Positions 16,724 to 27,217 of a stretch of DNA of 64,000 nt are shown in pieces; within the stretch, counting starts at the first letter, position 1, and every line of letters starts with the position of its first letter. The stretch comes from Streptomyces kurssanovii. GTDB taxonomy: Bacteria; Actinomycetota; Actinomycetes; Streptomycetales; Streptomycetaceae. Both the position numbers and the translations under genes were made by a program. Under the pieces are notes generated by a model. That model did no database searches. It had not been told where the DNA came from and worked only from the letters and a program-made list of their open reading frames with translations. The stretch is from NCBI RefSeq assembly GCF_014649695.1, contig NZ_BMTN01000003.1:558001-622000 (forward strand), written 5' to 3'.

Positions 16724-18634
16724 GTGGCAGGCAGGATCAACGATGACGACGTGAAGGCGGTCCGGGACGCGGTCCCGATCGACGCCGTCGTTTCCGAGTA
16801 CCTCCAGCTGCGCAACGCAGGCGGGGGGAACCTGAAGGGCCTGTGCCCCTTCCACGACGAGAAGTCCCCTTCCTTCCAGGTCAGCCCGAGCAAGGGTCTC
16901 TTCCACTGCTTCGGCTGCCAGGAAGGCGGCGACACGATCGCCTTCGTGATGAAGATCGACCATCTCTCGTTCTCCGAGACGGTCGAGCGCCTCGCCGCCC
17001 AGGCGGGCATCACCCTGCGCTACGAGGAGGGCGGGTACAACCCCACCCATCAGCGGGGCGAGCGGATCCGGCTGGTCGAGGCCCACAAGATCGCCGCGCA
17101 GTTCTACGTGGAGCAGCTGGACGGACCCGAGGCCGAGATCGGCCGGAAGTTCCTCGCGGAGCGGGGCTTCGACCAGTCCGCCGCCCAGCACTTCGGCGTC
17201 GGCTACAGCCCGGCCGGCTGGGACCACCTCACCCGCTATCTGCGCGGCAAGGGGTTCAGCGACAAGGAGCTGACCCTCTCCGGACTTTCGCAGGAGGGCA
17301 GGCGCGGTCCCATCGACCGGTTCCGCGGCCGGCTGATGTGGCCGATCCGGGACATCACCGGGGAGGTCGTCGGCTTCGGCGCCCGCAAGCTCCGCGACGA
17401 CGACAACGGCCCGAAGTACCTGAACACGCCCGAGACGGCGATCTACAAGAAGTCGCAGGTGCTGTACGGCATCGACCTCGCCAAAAAGGAGATCGCCCGC
17501 ACCAGCACGGCCGTCGTCGTCGAGGGCTACACCGACGTCATGGCCTGCCACCTCGCCGGCGTCACCACCGCCATCGCCACCTGTGGCACCTCGTTCGGCG
17601 GCGACCACATCAAGATCCTCCGGCGGCTGCTGATGGACAACGCCACCGCCGAGGTGATCTTCACCTTCGACGGTGACGCGGCCGGTCAGAAGGCGGCACT
17701 GCGCGCCTTCGAGGACGACCAGAAGTTCGCGGCGGAGACGTCGATCGCCATCACGCCCGGCGGCATGGACCCGTGCGAACTGCGGCTCGCGGAAGGCGAC
17801 GAGTCGGTGCAGAAGCTGGTCGAGACGCGCACGCCGCTCTTCGAGTTCGCGATCCGGCAGATGGTGAGACGCCACAACCTGGAGACGCCCGCCGGCCGCG
17901 CGGCGGCCCTCGACGAGGCGGCGCCCATCGTGGCCGGCATCAAGAACGTCGCCATCCAGCACGAGTCGGCCGTGCAACTGGCCGGCATCCTCGGCATCCT
18001 CGACACCCAGTTCGTCGTCAAGCGGGTCGCGCAGCTCGCCCGCTGGGCCCGCGACCGCGGCGGGGACCGAGGGGAGCGCAGGGGCGGCCCCTCCAGGGCA
18101 TCGCATCCCGCGCCCGGCGCGCCTGCCCAGGCCGCGCCGTCGGGCCCGGCACTCAACCTGCGCAGCCCCGCCCACCGCACCGAGCGCGAACTGCTCAAAC
18201 TGGCCCTCCAGCACCCCGAGCTGGTCTCCCCGGCCTTCGACGCGTACGGCGTCGACGAGTTCACCGCCCCGCCGTACGCCGCGGTCCGCCGGACCATCGA
18301 GGAGGCCGGCGGCGCCGAACAGGGCACCCGGGACACCTCCGGCTATCTGGCCCGCGTCCGCGAAGCCGCCCCCGACGACACGGTGCGCGCCCTGGTCACC
18401 GAGCTCGCCGTGGAAGCGGTGCACGCCCGCGCGGTCGACGAGGTGTACGCGGGCATGCAGCTCGTCCAGGTCCGTCTGCGCGCCGTCGACCGCCGCATCC
18501 GCGAGGTCCAGGGCACGATGGCCCGCCTCGGCGGGGGAGGCGACCAGGAGCGGTACGCGGCGGTGGCGAACGAGCTGTGGGTGCTCCAGCAGTACGCGCA
18601 GTCGCTGCGCAACCAGGGCGCGGCCGCGCTCTAG
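16724..18634 (+). CDS. dnaG: DNA primase
   Basis: This 636-residue DnaG has an N-terminal CHC2 zinc finger (CPFHDEKSPSF then FHCFGCQ, residues about 40-66), a catalytic core with TOPRIM motifs 'VVEGYTDVMACH' (about 263-274) and 'FTFDGDAAGQKAAL' (about 308-321), and a C-terminal helicase-interaction domain (about 480-636) after a low-complexity linker. It makes RNA primers for the lagging strand together with DnaB. The GTG start matches the conserved N-terminus AGRINDDDVK and is leaderless. It converges on the AbiEii-like gene, with a hairpin between them. Confidence 0.96.
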   Translation: MAGRINDDDVKAVRDAVPIDAVVSEYLQLRNAGGGNLKGLCPFHDEKSPSFQVSPSKGLFHCFGCQEGGDTIAFVMKIDHLSFSETVERLAAQAGITLRYEEGGYNPTHQRGERIRLVEAHKIAAQFYVEQLDGPEAEIGRKFLAERGFDQSAAQHFGVGYSPAGWDHLTRYLRGKGFSDKELTLSGLSQEGRRGPIDRFRGRLMWPIRDITGEVVGFGARKLRDDDNGPKYLNTPETAIYKKSQVLYGIDLAKKEIARTSTAVVVEGYTDVMACHLAGVTTAIATCGTSFGGDHIKILRRLLMDNATAEVIFTFDGDAAGQKAALRAFEDDQKFAAETSIAITPGGMDPCELRLAEGDESVQKLVETRTPLFEFAIRQMVRRHNLETPAGRAAALDEAAPIVAGIKNVAIQHESAVQLAGILGILDTQFVVKRVAQLARWARDRGGDRGERRGGPSRASHPAPGAPAQAAPSGPALNLRSPAHRTERELLKLALQHPELVSPAFDAYGVDEFTAPPYAAVRRTIEEAGGAEQGTRDTSGYLARVREAAPDDTVRALVTELAVEAVHARAVDEVYAGMQLVQVRLRAVDRRIREVQGTMARLGGGGDQERYAAVANELWVLQQYAQSLRNQGAAAL

Positions 18635-18646
18635 CGGCCGCACATC

Positions 18647-18663
18647 CGGCGCCCGAGGCGCCG
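18647..18663. terminator. Bidirectional hairpin between dnaG and the AbiEii-like gene
   Basis: 7-bp arms CGGCGCC and GGCGCCG enclose the loop CGA in the 39-bp gap between two convergent genes. There is no U-tract. Confidence 0.45.
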
Positions 18664-18673
18664 TTCCGCGACG

Positions 18674-19657
18674 CTACGCGGTGAACGTGGGCGCCAGCGC
18701 GGTCAGCAGCCGCCGGACGTACTCGTCCCTGCCGTCGGCGAACCGCGGGTAGTCCAGGGCGAAATGGTTCCAGTCCATGTGCCGCAGGGAGTCCCGGAGG
18801 TCCTCCAGGCGGAGCTCCTCCTGCCCACCGGTAGGCCACTCGTTCCCCGACAGCCGGAACACCTCCTGAAGGAGCGCGTTCCCCAGCGGGCCCCGTTCCG
18901 CCAGCAGCACCGCGTCGTACAGGTCCTTGCCCTGCGGATACAGGTCGTCGATCAGCCACACCACCTTCCAGGCGAGCGACAGTTCGAGGGTCGCCGTCAG
19001 CAGCGGCACGCCGCACACGGTCCCGGACCGGGGCTCCACGGGCAGCTTCTCGTTGAAGACGAAGTCGAGCTGCACCTGCCCGGCGGGCAGCCCGGGCGCC
19101 TGCCACGGCAGCACCATGCGGCGGCCCGGCACCCGCTCGTACGTCCAGATGTACTCGGACTCGGCGCCTGCCGCATCGATGACCGGGCCGCCCGCCTGCT
19201 CCTCGGTGGCGCGCTGCGCCGCCGCCGCGATGTCGTCGAGCATCGTCGTGGTGCGCTCCTCCTCGATGCGCCGGTCCGCGGGAACGACGACGAAGTCGAG
19301 GTCCTTCGGCTCCCGCGCGGCGTCCCCGAACCGGTCGGCGAGCAGCATGCTGCCGCGCAGAACCAGCGAACCGGCCCACCCCGAACGGGAGACCGCGGTG
19401 ACGACGCTCTCCAGCGCGCGTCGTCGCGCCGCCCCCCAGGCGGGGCGCAGCTCTTCGGGCACCACGGAGTCGGCGGGCCGGTACGCGCTGTCGAAGTGCT
19501 TCAGGGCGGGGTCGAACAGCCGGTGCCTGGACGCGCCGGGCCCCACGCCCGCGTGCAACGTGCGCGGCAGCTCCGTCCGGCGCCGCCGGCGCTCCTCACT
19601 CGGCTCCGCCGGGTCGTCAGGACCGCCCGGAATCGTCGGCTCCCAGTTCGCGTTCAT
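18674..19657 (-). CDS. AbiEii/AbiGii-like nucleotidyltransferase
   Basis: This 327-residue protein has the DNA-polymerase-beta nucleotidyltransferase signature: Gly102-Ser103 (LRGSMLLADRFG), then Asp119-x-Asp121 (KDLDFVVV), and a third acidic strand 'QLDFVF' near 197. The C-terminal 'AWKVVWLIDDLYPQGKDLYDAVLL' matches the AbiEii motif. AbiEii-type toxins transfer nucleotides to tRNA or proteins in type IV toxin-antitoxin and phage-abortive systems; housekeeping members also exist. The start is set at the ATG overlapping the upstream stop by 4 nt (ATGA). The upstream partner is not an AbiEi antitoxin. Whether this is a toxin is unknown. Confidence 0.8.
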   Translation of the reverse strand: MNANWEPTIPGGPDDPAEPSEERRRRRTELPRTLHAGVGPGASRHRLFDPALKHFDSAYRPADSVVPEELRPAWGAARRRALESVVTAVSRSGWAGSLVLRGSMLLADRFGDAAREPKDLDFVVVPADRRIEEERTTTMLDDIAAAAQRATEEQAGGPVIDAAGAESEYIWTYERVPGRRMVLPWQAPGLPAGQVQLDFVFNEKLPVEPRSGTVCGVPLLTATLELSLAWKVVWLIDDLYPQGKDLYDAVLLAERGPLGNALLQEVFRLSGNEWPTGGQEELRLEDLRDSLRHMDWNHFALDYPRFADGRDEYVRRLLTALAPTFTA

Positions 19658-20268
19658 CGTTCCGCCCCCTCGTCGATCCAACCGTCGTCCACCGACAGGT
19701 CGCTGTCGTACAGCACGAACTCCCGCTCCTCGCCCAGGATTTCGAACCCCTCGGCGGTCAACTCGGCTGCCAGCGCGTCACATGCCGCGCCCGCCTCCCC
19801 TGCGGGAACACCGCGGCGGCGCTGCGTCACGAACCGCTCGTGCCGGCCCGCCGCCGCCACCCGGCGCGCGTTCCACGACAGATGCGCACCGTGACGCACC
19901 GCCAGGTCCGTCAGCGCCTCGCGGTCGAAGTCCTCCTCGAGCAGCAGCTTCAGATGGTGCTCGAAGTAACCGCCGTCCGCGGTGCGGACCTCCGGTGACC
20001 ACGGCGTGGTCTCGATCTTCACCCGCACCGGGTCGAAACCGCCGGCGCGCAGCCGTGCCACCAGCCGGTCGGCCGCCGCCCGTTGAGAGGGCAGATCCTC
20101 GGTGCCCCGCAGGGTCAGCATCGGCTGGGACACCATCCGGCCCCGGGCGAGCACGATCTGCGTCACCTTCAGCCCCGCGGCGCCCGCCCACGAGTCCAGC
20201 CCGGCGCGCGCCGCGTCGTCCGTACAGCGCACCGTCACATGGGTCTCGTATTCGCACGGCCTGTTCAC
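19654..20268 (-). CDS. Unknown protein with internal duplication, partner of the AbiEii-like gene
   Basis: This 204-residue protein is not recognised as any named family. It contains two copies of one about 85-residue unit. Copy 1 (about 7-92) starts YETHVTVRC and runs through 'GRMVSQPMLTLRG', 'AAADRLVARLRAGGFDPVRVKIE'. Copy 2 (about 104-188) starts YFEHHLKLLL and runs through 'GRHERFVTQRRRG', 'AACDALAAELTAEGFEILGEERE'. Each looks like beta-alpha-beta-beta-alpha-beta. The C-terminus is acidic. It is first in a two-gene unit and overlaps the nucleotidyltransferase by 4 nt, the order expected for an antitoxin or adaptor. Function is open. Confidence 0.75.
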   Translation of the reverse strand: MNRPCEYETHVTVRCTDDAARAGLDSWAGAAGLKVTQIVLARGRMVSQPMLTLRGTEDLPSQRAAADRLVARLRAGGFDPVRVKIETTPWSPEVRTADGGYFEHHLKLLLEEDFDREALTDLAVRHGAHLSWNARRVAAAGRHERFVTQRRRGVPAGEAGAACDALAAELTAEGFEILGEEREFVLYDSDLSVDDGWIDEGAER

Positions 20269-20456
20269 CGGCGCAGTCTGCCAAAGCGCCGGACGTCCGG
20301 CATCCGAGTAACCGGCCGGTCACGCACGGGTCTCAAAAAGTCGTCGCACGCCCCTCGTGGCGGTGATGTGTCGTACCCCACACTGGGTGGCGGTGCCTGA
20401 GCCCTCGGAGCTGCCCCCGACCCCCGACCGGCAGCGATCACCCTGGAGGTCGCCCC

Positions 20457-21557
<1,101 letters not shown>

Positions 21558-21724
21558 CCGGCCCGCCGCCCGGCCCGGCGTGGGCCGGCCCCACCGGCCG
21601 GCCCTGCCGCCCGGTCCGGCGTCGCCCGGTCCCGCCGGCCGGTCCCGGCCGTCGCGGCCCGCGCCCGCGAACCGGCCGCGCTGGTCGCATCTACGGCGGA
21701 CCGTTCCCCTACCCGCACCTTCCC

Positions 21725-21905
21725 GAAACCGGGGCAAGCCCCGGGCCCCGTGCCGCCCTGCGGGCGGCGTACCGCGCTTCGCGCGGTGCCCTCAAACGCC
21801 GGGCGGGCTGACTTTGTCAGCCCCGTCGGCCTTTGAGGCGCGGGGGTCCGGGGGCGGAGCCCCCGCAACGGGTCCGGGCGGAGCCCGGTTCGGGAAGGGG
21901 CGGGG
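21725..21905. repeat. Dispersed Streptomyces intergenic repeat, copy 2
   Basis: This non-coding block after hrdA has the modules GGGGCAAGCCCCGGG, CCGCGCTTCGCGCGG, GGGGGCGGAGCCCCCG and GGGCGGAGCCCG, plus a GGCTGAC...GTCAGCC hairpin (around 21810-21823). It shares modules with 12297-12500 and 51270-51420. The remaining 21558-21724 is low-complexity GC with no gene. Confidence 0.6.
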
Positions 21906-21936
21906 TGGGGAAAGGCCCCCGCAGGTGACCCACCCG

Positions 21937-23859
21937 TCACTCCACCTCGACCACCGCCTGCGCGAACTGCGCCGAATACAGCCGCGCATACGCCCCGTCC
22001 ACCGCCAACAGTTCCTCGTGCGTGCCCTGTTCGACGATCGACCCGTCCTCCATCACCAGGATCACGTCCGCGTCCCGGATGGTCGAGAGCCGGTGCGCGA
22101 TCACGAAGCTCGTCCGCCCGTGCGCGAGACGCGCCATCGCCTTCTGGATCAGCACCTCCGTGCGGGTGTCGACGGAGCTCGTCGCCTCGTCGAGCACCAG
22201 GATCACCGGATCGGACAGGAACGCCCGCGCGATGGTGATCAGCTGCTTCTCGCCCGCGCTGACGCCCGAACCCTCGTCGTCGATGACGGTGTCGTAGCCG
22301 TCGGGCAGCGTGCGCACGAACCGGTCGGCGTGCGCGGCCCGCGCCGCCTCCTCGATCTCCTCGCGAGTGACCTCCCGGGACGCTCCGTACGCGATGTTCT
22401 CCGCGATCGTGCCCCCGAACAGCCAGGTGTCCTGGAGCACCATGCCTATCCCGGAACGCAGGTCCTCGCGGGACATCTTGGCGATGTCGACGCCGTCGAG
22501 CGCGATCCGCCCGCCGGTCACCTCGTAGAACCGCATCAGCAGATTGACCAGCGTGGTCTTGCCCGCACCGGTCGGGCCGACGATCGCGACGGTGTGCCCC
22601 GGCTCGACGGCGAGCGACAGGTCCTCGATGAGCGGCTTGTCGGGGTCGTAGCGGAACGAGACCTTCTCCAGCGAGACCTGGCCGCGGGGCCGCTCGAGCC
22701 GCTCCGCGGACGGGGCGTCCGTCTCCTGCTCCTCGGCGTCCAGCAGCTCGAAGATCCGTTCGGCGGACGCGACGCCCGACTGGACCAGGTTCGCCATCGA
22801 GGCGACCTGGGTCAGCGGCATCGAGAACTGCCGCGAGTACTGGATGAACGCCTGCACGTCACCGATCGACAGCGAGCCGGACGCGACCCGCAGACCGCCG
22901 ACGACCGCCACCAGCACATAGTTCAGGTTGGAGATGAAGAACATCAGCGGCTGCATCATGCCGCTGTTGAACTGCGCCTTGAACCCGGCCTGGTAGAGCG
23001 CCTCGTTCTGCTCGGCGAAGTCCCGCGCCGACTCCTCCTGGCGACCGAAGACCTTCACCAGCGAGTGGCCGGTGTACATCTCCTCGATATGGGCGTTGAG
23101 CGCGCCGGTCGACTTCCACTGCGCCACGAACTGCGGCTGCGACCGCTTGCCGACCTTCGCCGCCACGAAGACGGACACGGGCACCGTCACCAGCGCGACC
23201 AGTGCCAGCAGCGGCGAGATCCAGAACATCATCGCCAGCACACCCACGATGGTGAGCAGGGAGTTGATCATCTGCCCCATCGTCTGCTGCAGGGTCTGCG
23301 AGATGTTGTCGATGTCGTTGGTGGCCCGGCTGAGGACCTCGCCGCGCTTGGCCTTGTCGAAGTACGACAGCGGCAGCCGCGACAGCTTCGTCTGCACGTC
23401 CTCGCGCATCCGGTACACGGTGCGGTTGATGACCGTGATCGACAGTCGCGTCGCCACCAGCATCGTCAGTCCGGCGGCCACGAACACCGCCAGTGCCAGC
23501 AGCAGTACCTCGCCGACGGCGTTGAAGTCGATGCCCTCGCCGGGGACGAAGTCCACACCGGAGAGCATGTCCGCGAGACCGTCGTCGCCGCTTTGCCGCA
23601 TGCCCTCCAGCGCCTGCTCCTTGGAGGTGCCCTCCGGCATCTGCCGGCCGACGATCCCGGCGAAGATCAGGTCGGTCGCCTTGCCGAGGATCTTCGGCCC
23701 GACCACCGCGAAGGCGACGCTCAGCACACCGGCCGCGAGCATCACCCACAGCGTCGCCCGCTCGGGCGCGAGCTGCCGCAGCAGTCGCTTGCCCGAGCCC
23801 TTGAAGTCCATCGATCGCTCGACGGGACCCGTCATCATGCGTCCACCCGGCCCGCTCAT
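21937..23859 (-). CDS. Heterodimeric ABC exporter subunit with consensus catalytic site (subunit B, copy 2)
   Basis: This 640-residue half-transporter has TM helices in about 30-350 and an ATPase domain in about 385-635. Walker A is GPTGAGKTT, Walker B ILVLDEATS with intact Glu, switch IAHR, and an altered signature VSAGEKQ. It is close in sequence throughout to the protein at 5142-7007, but with a longer loop after TM1. It overlaps the upstream subunit gene by 4 nt (ATGA). It lies tail-to-tail with hrdA across a repeat. The substrate is unknown. It pairs with the 577-residue subunit to form one complete and one degenerate ATP site. Confidence 0.9.
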   Translation of the reverse strand: MSGPGGRMMTGPVERSMDFKGSGKRLLRQLAPERATLWVMLAAGVLSVAFAVVGPKILGKATDLIFAGIVGRQMPEGTSKEQALEGMRQSGDDGLADMLSGVDFVPGEGIDFNAVGEVLLLALAVFVAAGLTMLVATRLSITVINRTVYRMREDVQTKLSRLPLSYFDKAKRGEVLSRATNDIDNISQTLQQTMGQMINSLLTIVGVLAMMFWISPLLALVALVTVPVSVFVAAKVGKRSQPQFVAQWKSTGALNAHIEEMYTGHSLVKVFGRQEESARDFAEQNEALYQAGFKAQFNSGMMQPLMFFISNLNYVLVAVVGGLRVASGSLSIGDVQAFIQYSRQFSMPLTQVASMANLVQSGVASAERIFELLDAEEQETDAPSAERLERPRGQVSLEKVSFRYDPDKPLIEDLSLAVEPGHTVAIVGPTGAGKTTLVNLLMRFYEVTGGRIALDGVDIAKMSREDLRSGIGMVLQDTWLFGGTIAENIAYGASREVTREEIEEAARAAHADRFVRTLPDGYDTVIDDEGSGVSAGEKQLITIARAFLSDPVILVLDEATSSVDTRTEVLIQKAMARLAHGRTSFVIAHRLSTIRDADVILVMEDGSIVEQGTHEELLAVDGAYARLYSAQFAQAVVEVE

Positions 23860-25589
23860 GCGGCCTCAGCCTCCGTCAGCTGCGAGAGCACGATCTCTCG
23901 GTACGTCTCATTGCTCTCCATCAGCTCGTGATGGCTGCCGGTCCCCACGACCCTGCCCTCGTCGAGGACCACGATCCGGTCCGCGTCGCGGATCGTGGAC
24001 ACCCGCTGGGCGACGATCACGACCGTCGCGCCCGACGTCTCGCGAGCGAGCGCCTCGCGCAGCGCCGCGTCCGTGGCGTAGTCGAGTGCCGAGAACGAAT
24101 CGTCGAAAAGATAGATCTCCGGCCGCTGGACGAGTGTCCTCGCGATCGCGAGCCGCTGGCGCTGCCCGCCGGACACGTTTGTGCCGCCCTGGGCGATGGG
24201 GGCGTTGAGCCCGCCCTCCAGCCCGCGTACGAAGCCGGCGGCCTGCGCCGTCTCCAGCGCCTGCCACAGTTCTTCGTCGCTCGCGTCGGGCTTGCCGTAG
24301 CGGAGGTTGGTCGCCACGGTCCCGGAGAAGAGGTACGGCTTCTGCGGTACGAGACTCACGGTCCTCGCCATCAGCGCCGGCTCGAGCTCCCGTACGTCGA
24401 CCCCGTCGACGAGCACCTCGCCGCCCGTCACGTCGAACAGCCGTGGCACCAGGCCGAGCAGTGTCGACTTGCCGCTGCCCGTGGAGCCGATGATCGCGGT
24501 CGTCTCGCCCGGGTGTGCCACCAGGTCGACGCCGCGCAGCACCGACTCCTCCGCCCCGGGGTAACGGAAGTCGACGCCCCGTACCTCCAGCTGACCGCGG
24601 CCGCGCAGCTCGGTCACCGGAGCGAGCGGCGGCACCACGCTCGAGTCGGTGTCCAGCACTTCCTGGATGCGCTCCGCGCACACCTCGGCGCGCGGAACCA
24701 TCATGAACATGAAGGTGGCCATCATCACGGCCATCACGATCTGCATCAGATAGGCGAGGAACGCGGTCAGCGCGCCGATCTGTATGGCGCCGCTGTCGAT
24801 GCGCTGCGCGCCGAACCAGACGACCGCGACCGAGGAGACGTTCACGACCGTCATCACGGTCGGGAACATCAGCGCCATCAGCCGGCCGGTGGACATCGAA
24901 ACGTCGGTCAGCTCCTGGTTCGCCTCGCGGAAGCGCCCCTTCTCGTACTCGTCCCGTACGAAGGCCCGGATCACGCGGTTGCCGGTGATCTGCTCACGCA
25001 GCACCCGGTTCACGGTGTCGAGCCGCTCCTGCATGGTGCGGAACAGCGGCCGCATCTTCTTCACGATGAGGGAGACGCAGATGCCGAGCACCGGCACGAC
25101 CGCGAGCAGCACCGCCGACAGCGGCACGTCCTGGCCGAGCGCCATCACGATGCCGCCGACGCACATGATCGGCGCCGACACCATCAGCGTGAACGCCATC
25201 AGCACCAGCATCTGGACCTGCTGGACGTCGTTGGTGGTGCGGGTGATGAGCGACGGCGCCCCGAAGTGGCCGACCTCACGGGCGGAGAAGCTCTGCACCC
25301 GGCCGAAGACGTCGGCACGGACGTCGCGGCCGAGGGCGGCCGCCGTCCGCGCCCCGTAGAACACGGCTCCGATGTTGCAGAGCACCTGGACGACGCTGAC
25401 GCCGATCATCAGGGCGCCGAGGGCCAGGATGTAGCCGGTGTCGCCCTTGACGACACCGTTGTCAATGATGTCTGCGTTCAGGGTGGGCAGATAGAGGGTG
25501 GCGCTGGTCTGCAGCAGTTGCAGCGCCACCAGGAAGCCAATGGGTCTCTTGTACGGACGGAGATACGTCCGCAGCAGTCGTATCAGCAC
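23856..25589 (-). CDS. Heterodimeric ABC exporter subunit with degenerate catalytic site (subunit A, copy 2)
   Basis: This 577-residue half-transporter has six TM helices (about 15-300) and an ATPase domain. Walker A is GSTGSGKST, signature VSGGQ, Walker B IYLFDDSFS (Asp for Glu) and switch AQR (Gln for His), the same degenerate pattern as the gene at 3412. The GTG at 25589 is chosen because the product then has exactly the length of that paralogue, GAGAG lies upstream, and the longer TTG/GTG alternatives (25652, 25625) would include a rare AGA codon. No SoxR-type box is seen upstream, unlike copy 1. Confidence 0.88.
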   Translation of the reverse strand: MLIRLLRTYLRPYKRPIGFLVALQLLQTSATLYLPTLNADIIDNGVVKGDTGYILALGALMIGVSVVQVLCNIGAVFYGARTAAALGRDVRADVFGRVQSFSAREVGHFGAPSLITRTTNDVQQVQMLVLMAFTLMVSAPIMCVGGIVMALGQDVPLSAVLLAVVPVLGICVSLIVKKMRPLFRTMQERLDTVNRVLREQITGNRVIRAFVRDEYEKGRFREANQELTDVSMSTGRLMALMFPTVMTVVNVSSVAVVWFGAQRIDSGAIQIGALTAFLAYLMQIVMAVMMATFMFMMVPRAEVCAERIQEVLDTDSSVVPPLAPVTELRGRGQLEVRGVDFRYPGAEESVLRGVDLVAHPGETTAIIGSTGSGKSTLLGLVPRLFDVTGGEVLVDGVDVRELEPALMARTVSLVPQKPYLFSGTVATNLRYGKPDASDEELWQALETAQAAGFVRGLEGGLNAPIAQGGTNVSGGQRQRLAIARTLVQRPEIYLFDDSFSALDYATDAALREALARETSGATVVIVAQRVSTIRDADRIVVLDEGRVVGTGSHHELMESNETYREIVLSQLTEAEAA

Positions 25590-25705
25590 GCGCTGTCTCT
25601 CGGGCTCGGCAAGATCGGGGGTCACCCCATCTTCCGACACCGGGTCGGTCAACCCACAAGGGTTTTCCCCAAGCGCCGGTCAAGAACCGCTCATACGACC
25701 GCGCG

Positions 25706-27151
25706 TCACGATGTGGCGTCGAAGGCCCCGGGATGGATCTGGTCGCGCGTCGCGCCGTACTGCTGACGTACCGCCTGTCCCACTGCCAGTTCCTCGCCCG
25801 GCTCGAACACCTGCGCCGCGGCGCCCTGCCACGCCGGCGGAGCCTGCGGGGACAGCGTCCCCTGCGCGGCGCCCAGCGCCCACGCGGCCTGCCGGGCCGC
25901 GCCCAGGGCCGCGTAGTCGGCCGGCTGCGGCACGACGACCTGCGCGCCGAAGATCGCCGGTGCGAGCGCCTGTACGGCGGGCAGCTCGGCGGCCGCCCCC
26001 AGCAGGAACACCCTGCGCACCTCCACGCCCCGCCGGCGCAGTACGTCCATCGCGTCCGCCAGCGAGCAGAGCATGCCCTCGAACGAGGCCCGCGCCAGGT
26101 GCTCCGGCTTCATCGACTCGCGCCGCAGACCGGTCAGCGTGCCCGCGGTGTGCGGCAGCTGCGGTGTCCGCTCGCCCTCCAGATACGGCAGCAGCACCAG
26201 TCCGGACGAGCCGGGCGTCGACTTCAGGGCCAGCGCCGAGAGCTCGGAGAGGTCGGCGACGCCCAGGAGTTCGGCGCTGCCGCGCAGGGCCCGCACGGCG
26301 TTGAGGGTGTGCACGACCGGCAGATGCATCCCGGTCGCGTCGGCGAACGAGGTGATCGTCCCGCTCGGGTCGGGCAGCGCCTCGTGGTGCACGGCCATCA
26401 CGGAACCGGACGCCCCCAGCGACACCACCGCGTCCCCGACGGCCACCCCGAGCCCGAAGGCCGCCGCCATCGTCTCGCCGGTGCCGACCGAGATCAGCAG
26501 CCCTTCCGGAGTGGTGCCCGCGGCTTCGGCGGGGCCGAGCACCTCGGGAAGCGCGCACTGCTGCCCGAGCGCCAGCTCGACGAGATCGGAGCGGTACGCC
26601 CCCGTGCTGGCCGACCAGTAGCCGGTGCCGGACGCGCCGCCGCGGTCCGTGGTCCTGCGGGCCGGGCGGCCCAGCAGCTGCCACACCAGCCAGTCGTGCG
26701 GCTGCATCACGGCGGCGACGCGACGTGCCGCGTCCGGCTCCGCGCGGGCGAGCCAGCGGAGCTTGGCGACCGGTTGCCCGGCCTGCGGCACGGAACCGAC
26801 CGCTTCCGCCCAGGCCTGCCGGCCGCCGAGCGCGTCGATGAGATCGGCGGCGGCCGCCTGCGCCCGCTTGTCGTTGCCGAGCATGGCCGGGCGCACCGGA
26901 GCGCCGTGGGCGTCCAGTGTGATCAGGCCGTGCTGTTGCGCGGAGACCCCGATGGCCTGGACGCCCTCGAGCAGGCCGCCGGTGGCCGCCTCACCGAGCG
27001 AGAGCAGCCACGCCTGCGGATCGATGTCGGTGGCCTTGGGTTCCACGGGGTGCGGCGCACACCCCTGACGCAGCACGGCTCCCGTGTCCGCGTCGCAGAC
27101 GACGATGCGCGTGAACCCAGACGAACTGTCCAACCCGGCGACTATCCCCAT
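25706..27151 (-). CDS. xylB: Xylulokinase (FGGY carbohydrate kinase)
   Basis: This 481-residue FGGY kinase has an N-terminal phosphate loop 'GIVAGLDSSSGFTRIVV', 'GVSAQQHGLITLD' (residues about 67-79, the xylulokinase-type substrate motif QQHG), 'DWLVWQLLGRPARRTTDRGGASGTGYW' with the catalytic Asp, and C-terminal 'VFLLGAAAELPAVQALAPAIFG' near the FGGY signature. It should phosphorylate D-xylulose for entry into the pentose phosphate pathway. There is no xylose isomerase beside it; it stands alone between the ABC pair and a small membrane protein. Another pentulose substrate cannot be excluded. Confidence 0.88.
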   Translation of the reverse strand: MGIVAGLDSSSGFTRIVVCDADTGAVLRQGCAPHPVEPKATDIDPQAWLLSLGEAATGGLLEGVQAIGVSAQQHGLITLDAHGAPVRPAMLGNDKRAQAAAADLIDALGGRQAWAEAVGSVPQAGQPVAKLRWLARAEPDAARRVAAVMQPHDWLVWQLLGRPARRTTDRGGASGTGYWSASTGAYRSDLVELALGQQCALPEVLGPAEAAGTTPEGLLISVGTGETMAAAFGLGVAVGDAVVSLGASGSVMAVHHEALPDPSGTITSFADATGMHLPVVHTLNAVRALRGSAELLGVADLSELSALALKSTPGSSGLVLLPYLEGERTPQLPHTAGTLTGLRRESMKPEHLARASFEGMLCSLADAMDVLRRRGVEVRRVFLLGAAAELPAVQALAPAIFGAQVVVPQPADYAALGAARQAAWALGAAQGTLSPQAPPAWQGAAAQVFEPGEELAVGQAVRQQYGATRDQIHPGAFDATS

Positions 27152-27217
27152 GTCCGGAATTCTGCCGTACGCGGACGGTGTCCGGCGTCACGCCTGCCGG
27201 GCGCCGGGCCGGCCGCC

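Noticed and set aside
16718-18643. 641-codon antisense frame opposite dnaG
   Set aside because: It mirrors the dnaG coding region exactly; dnaG motifs are unambiguous.
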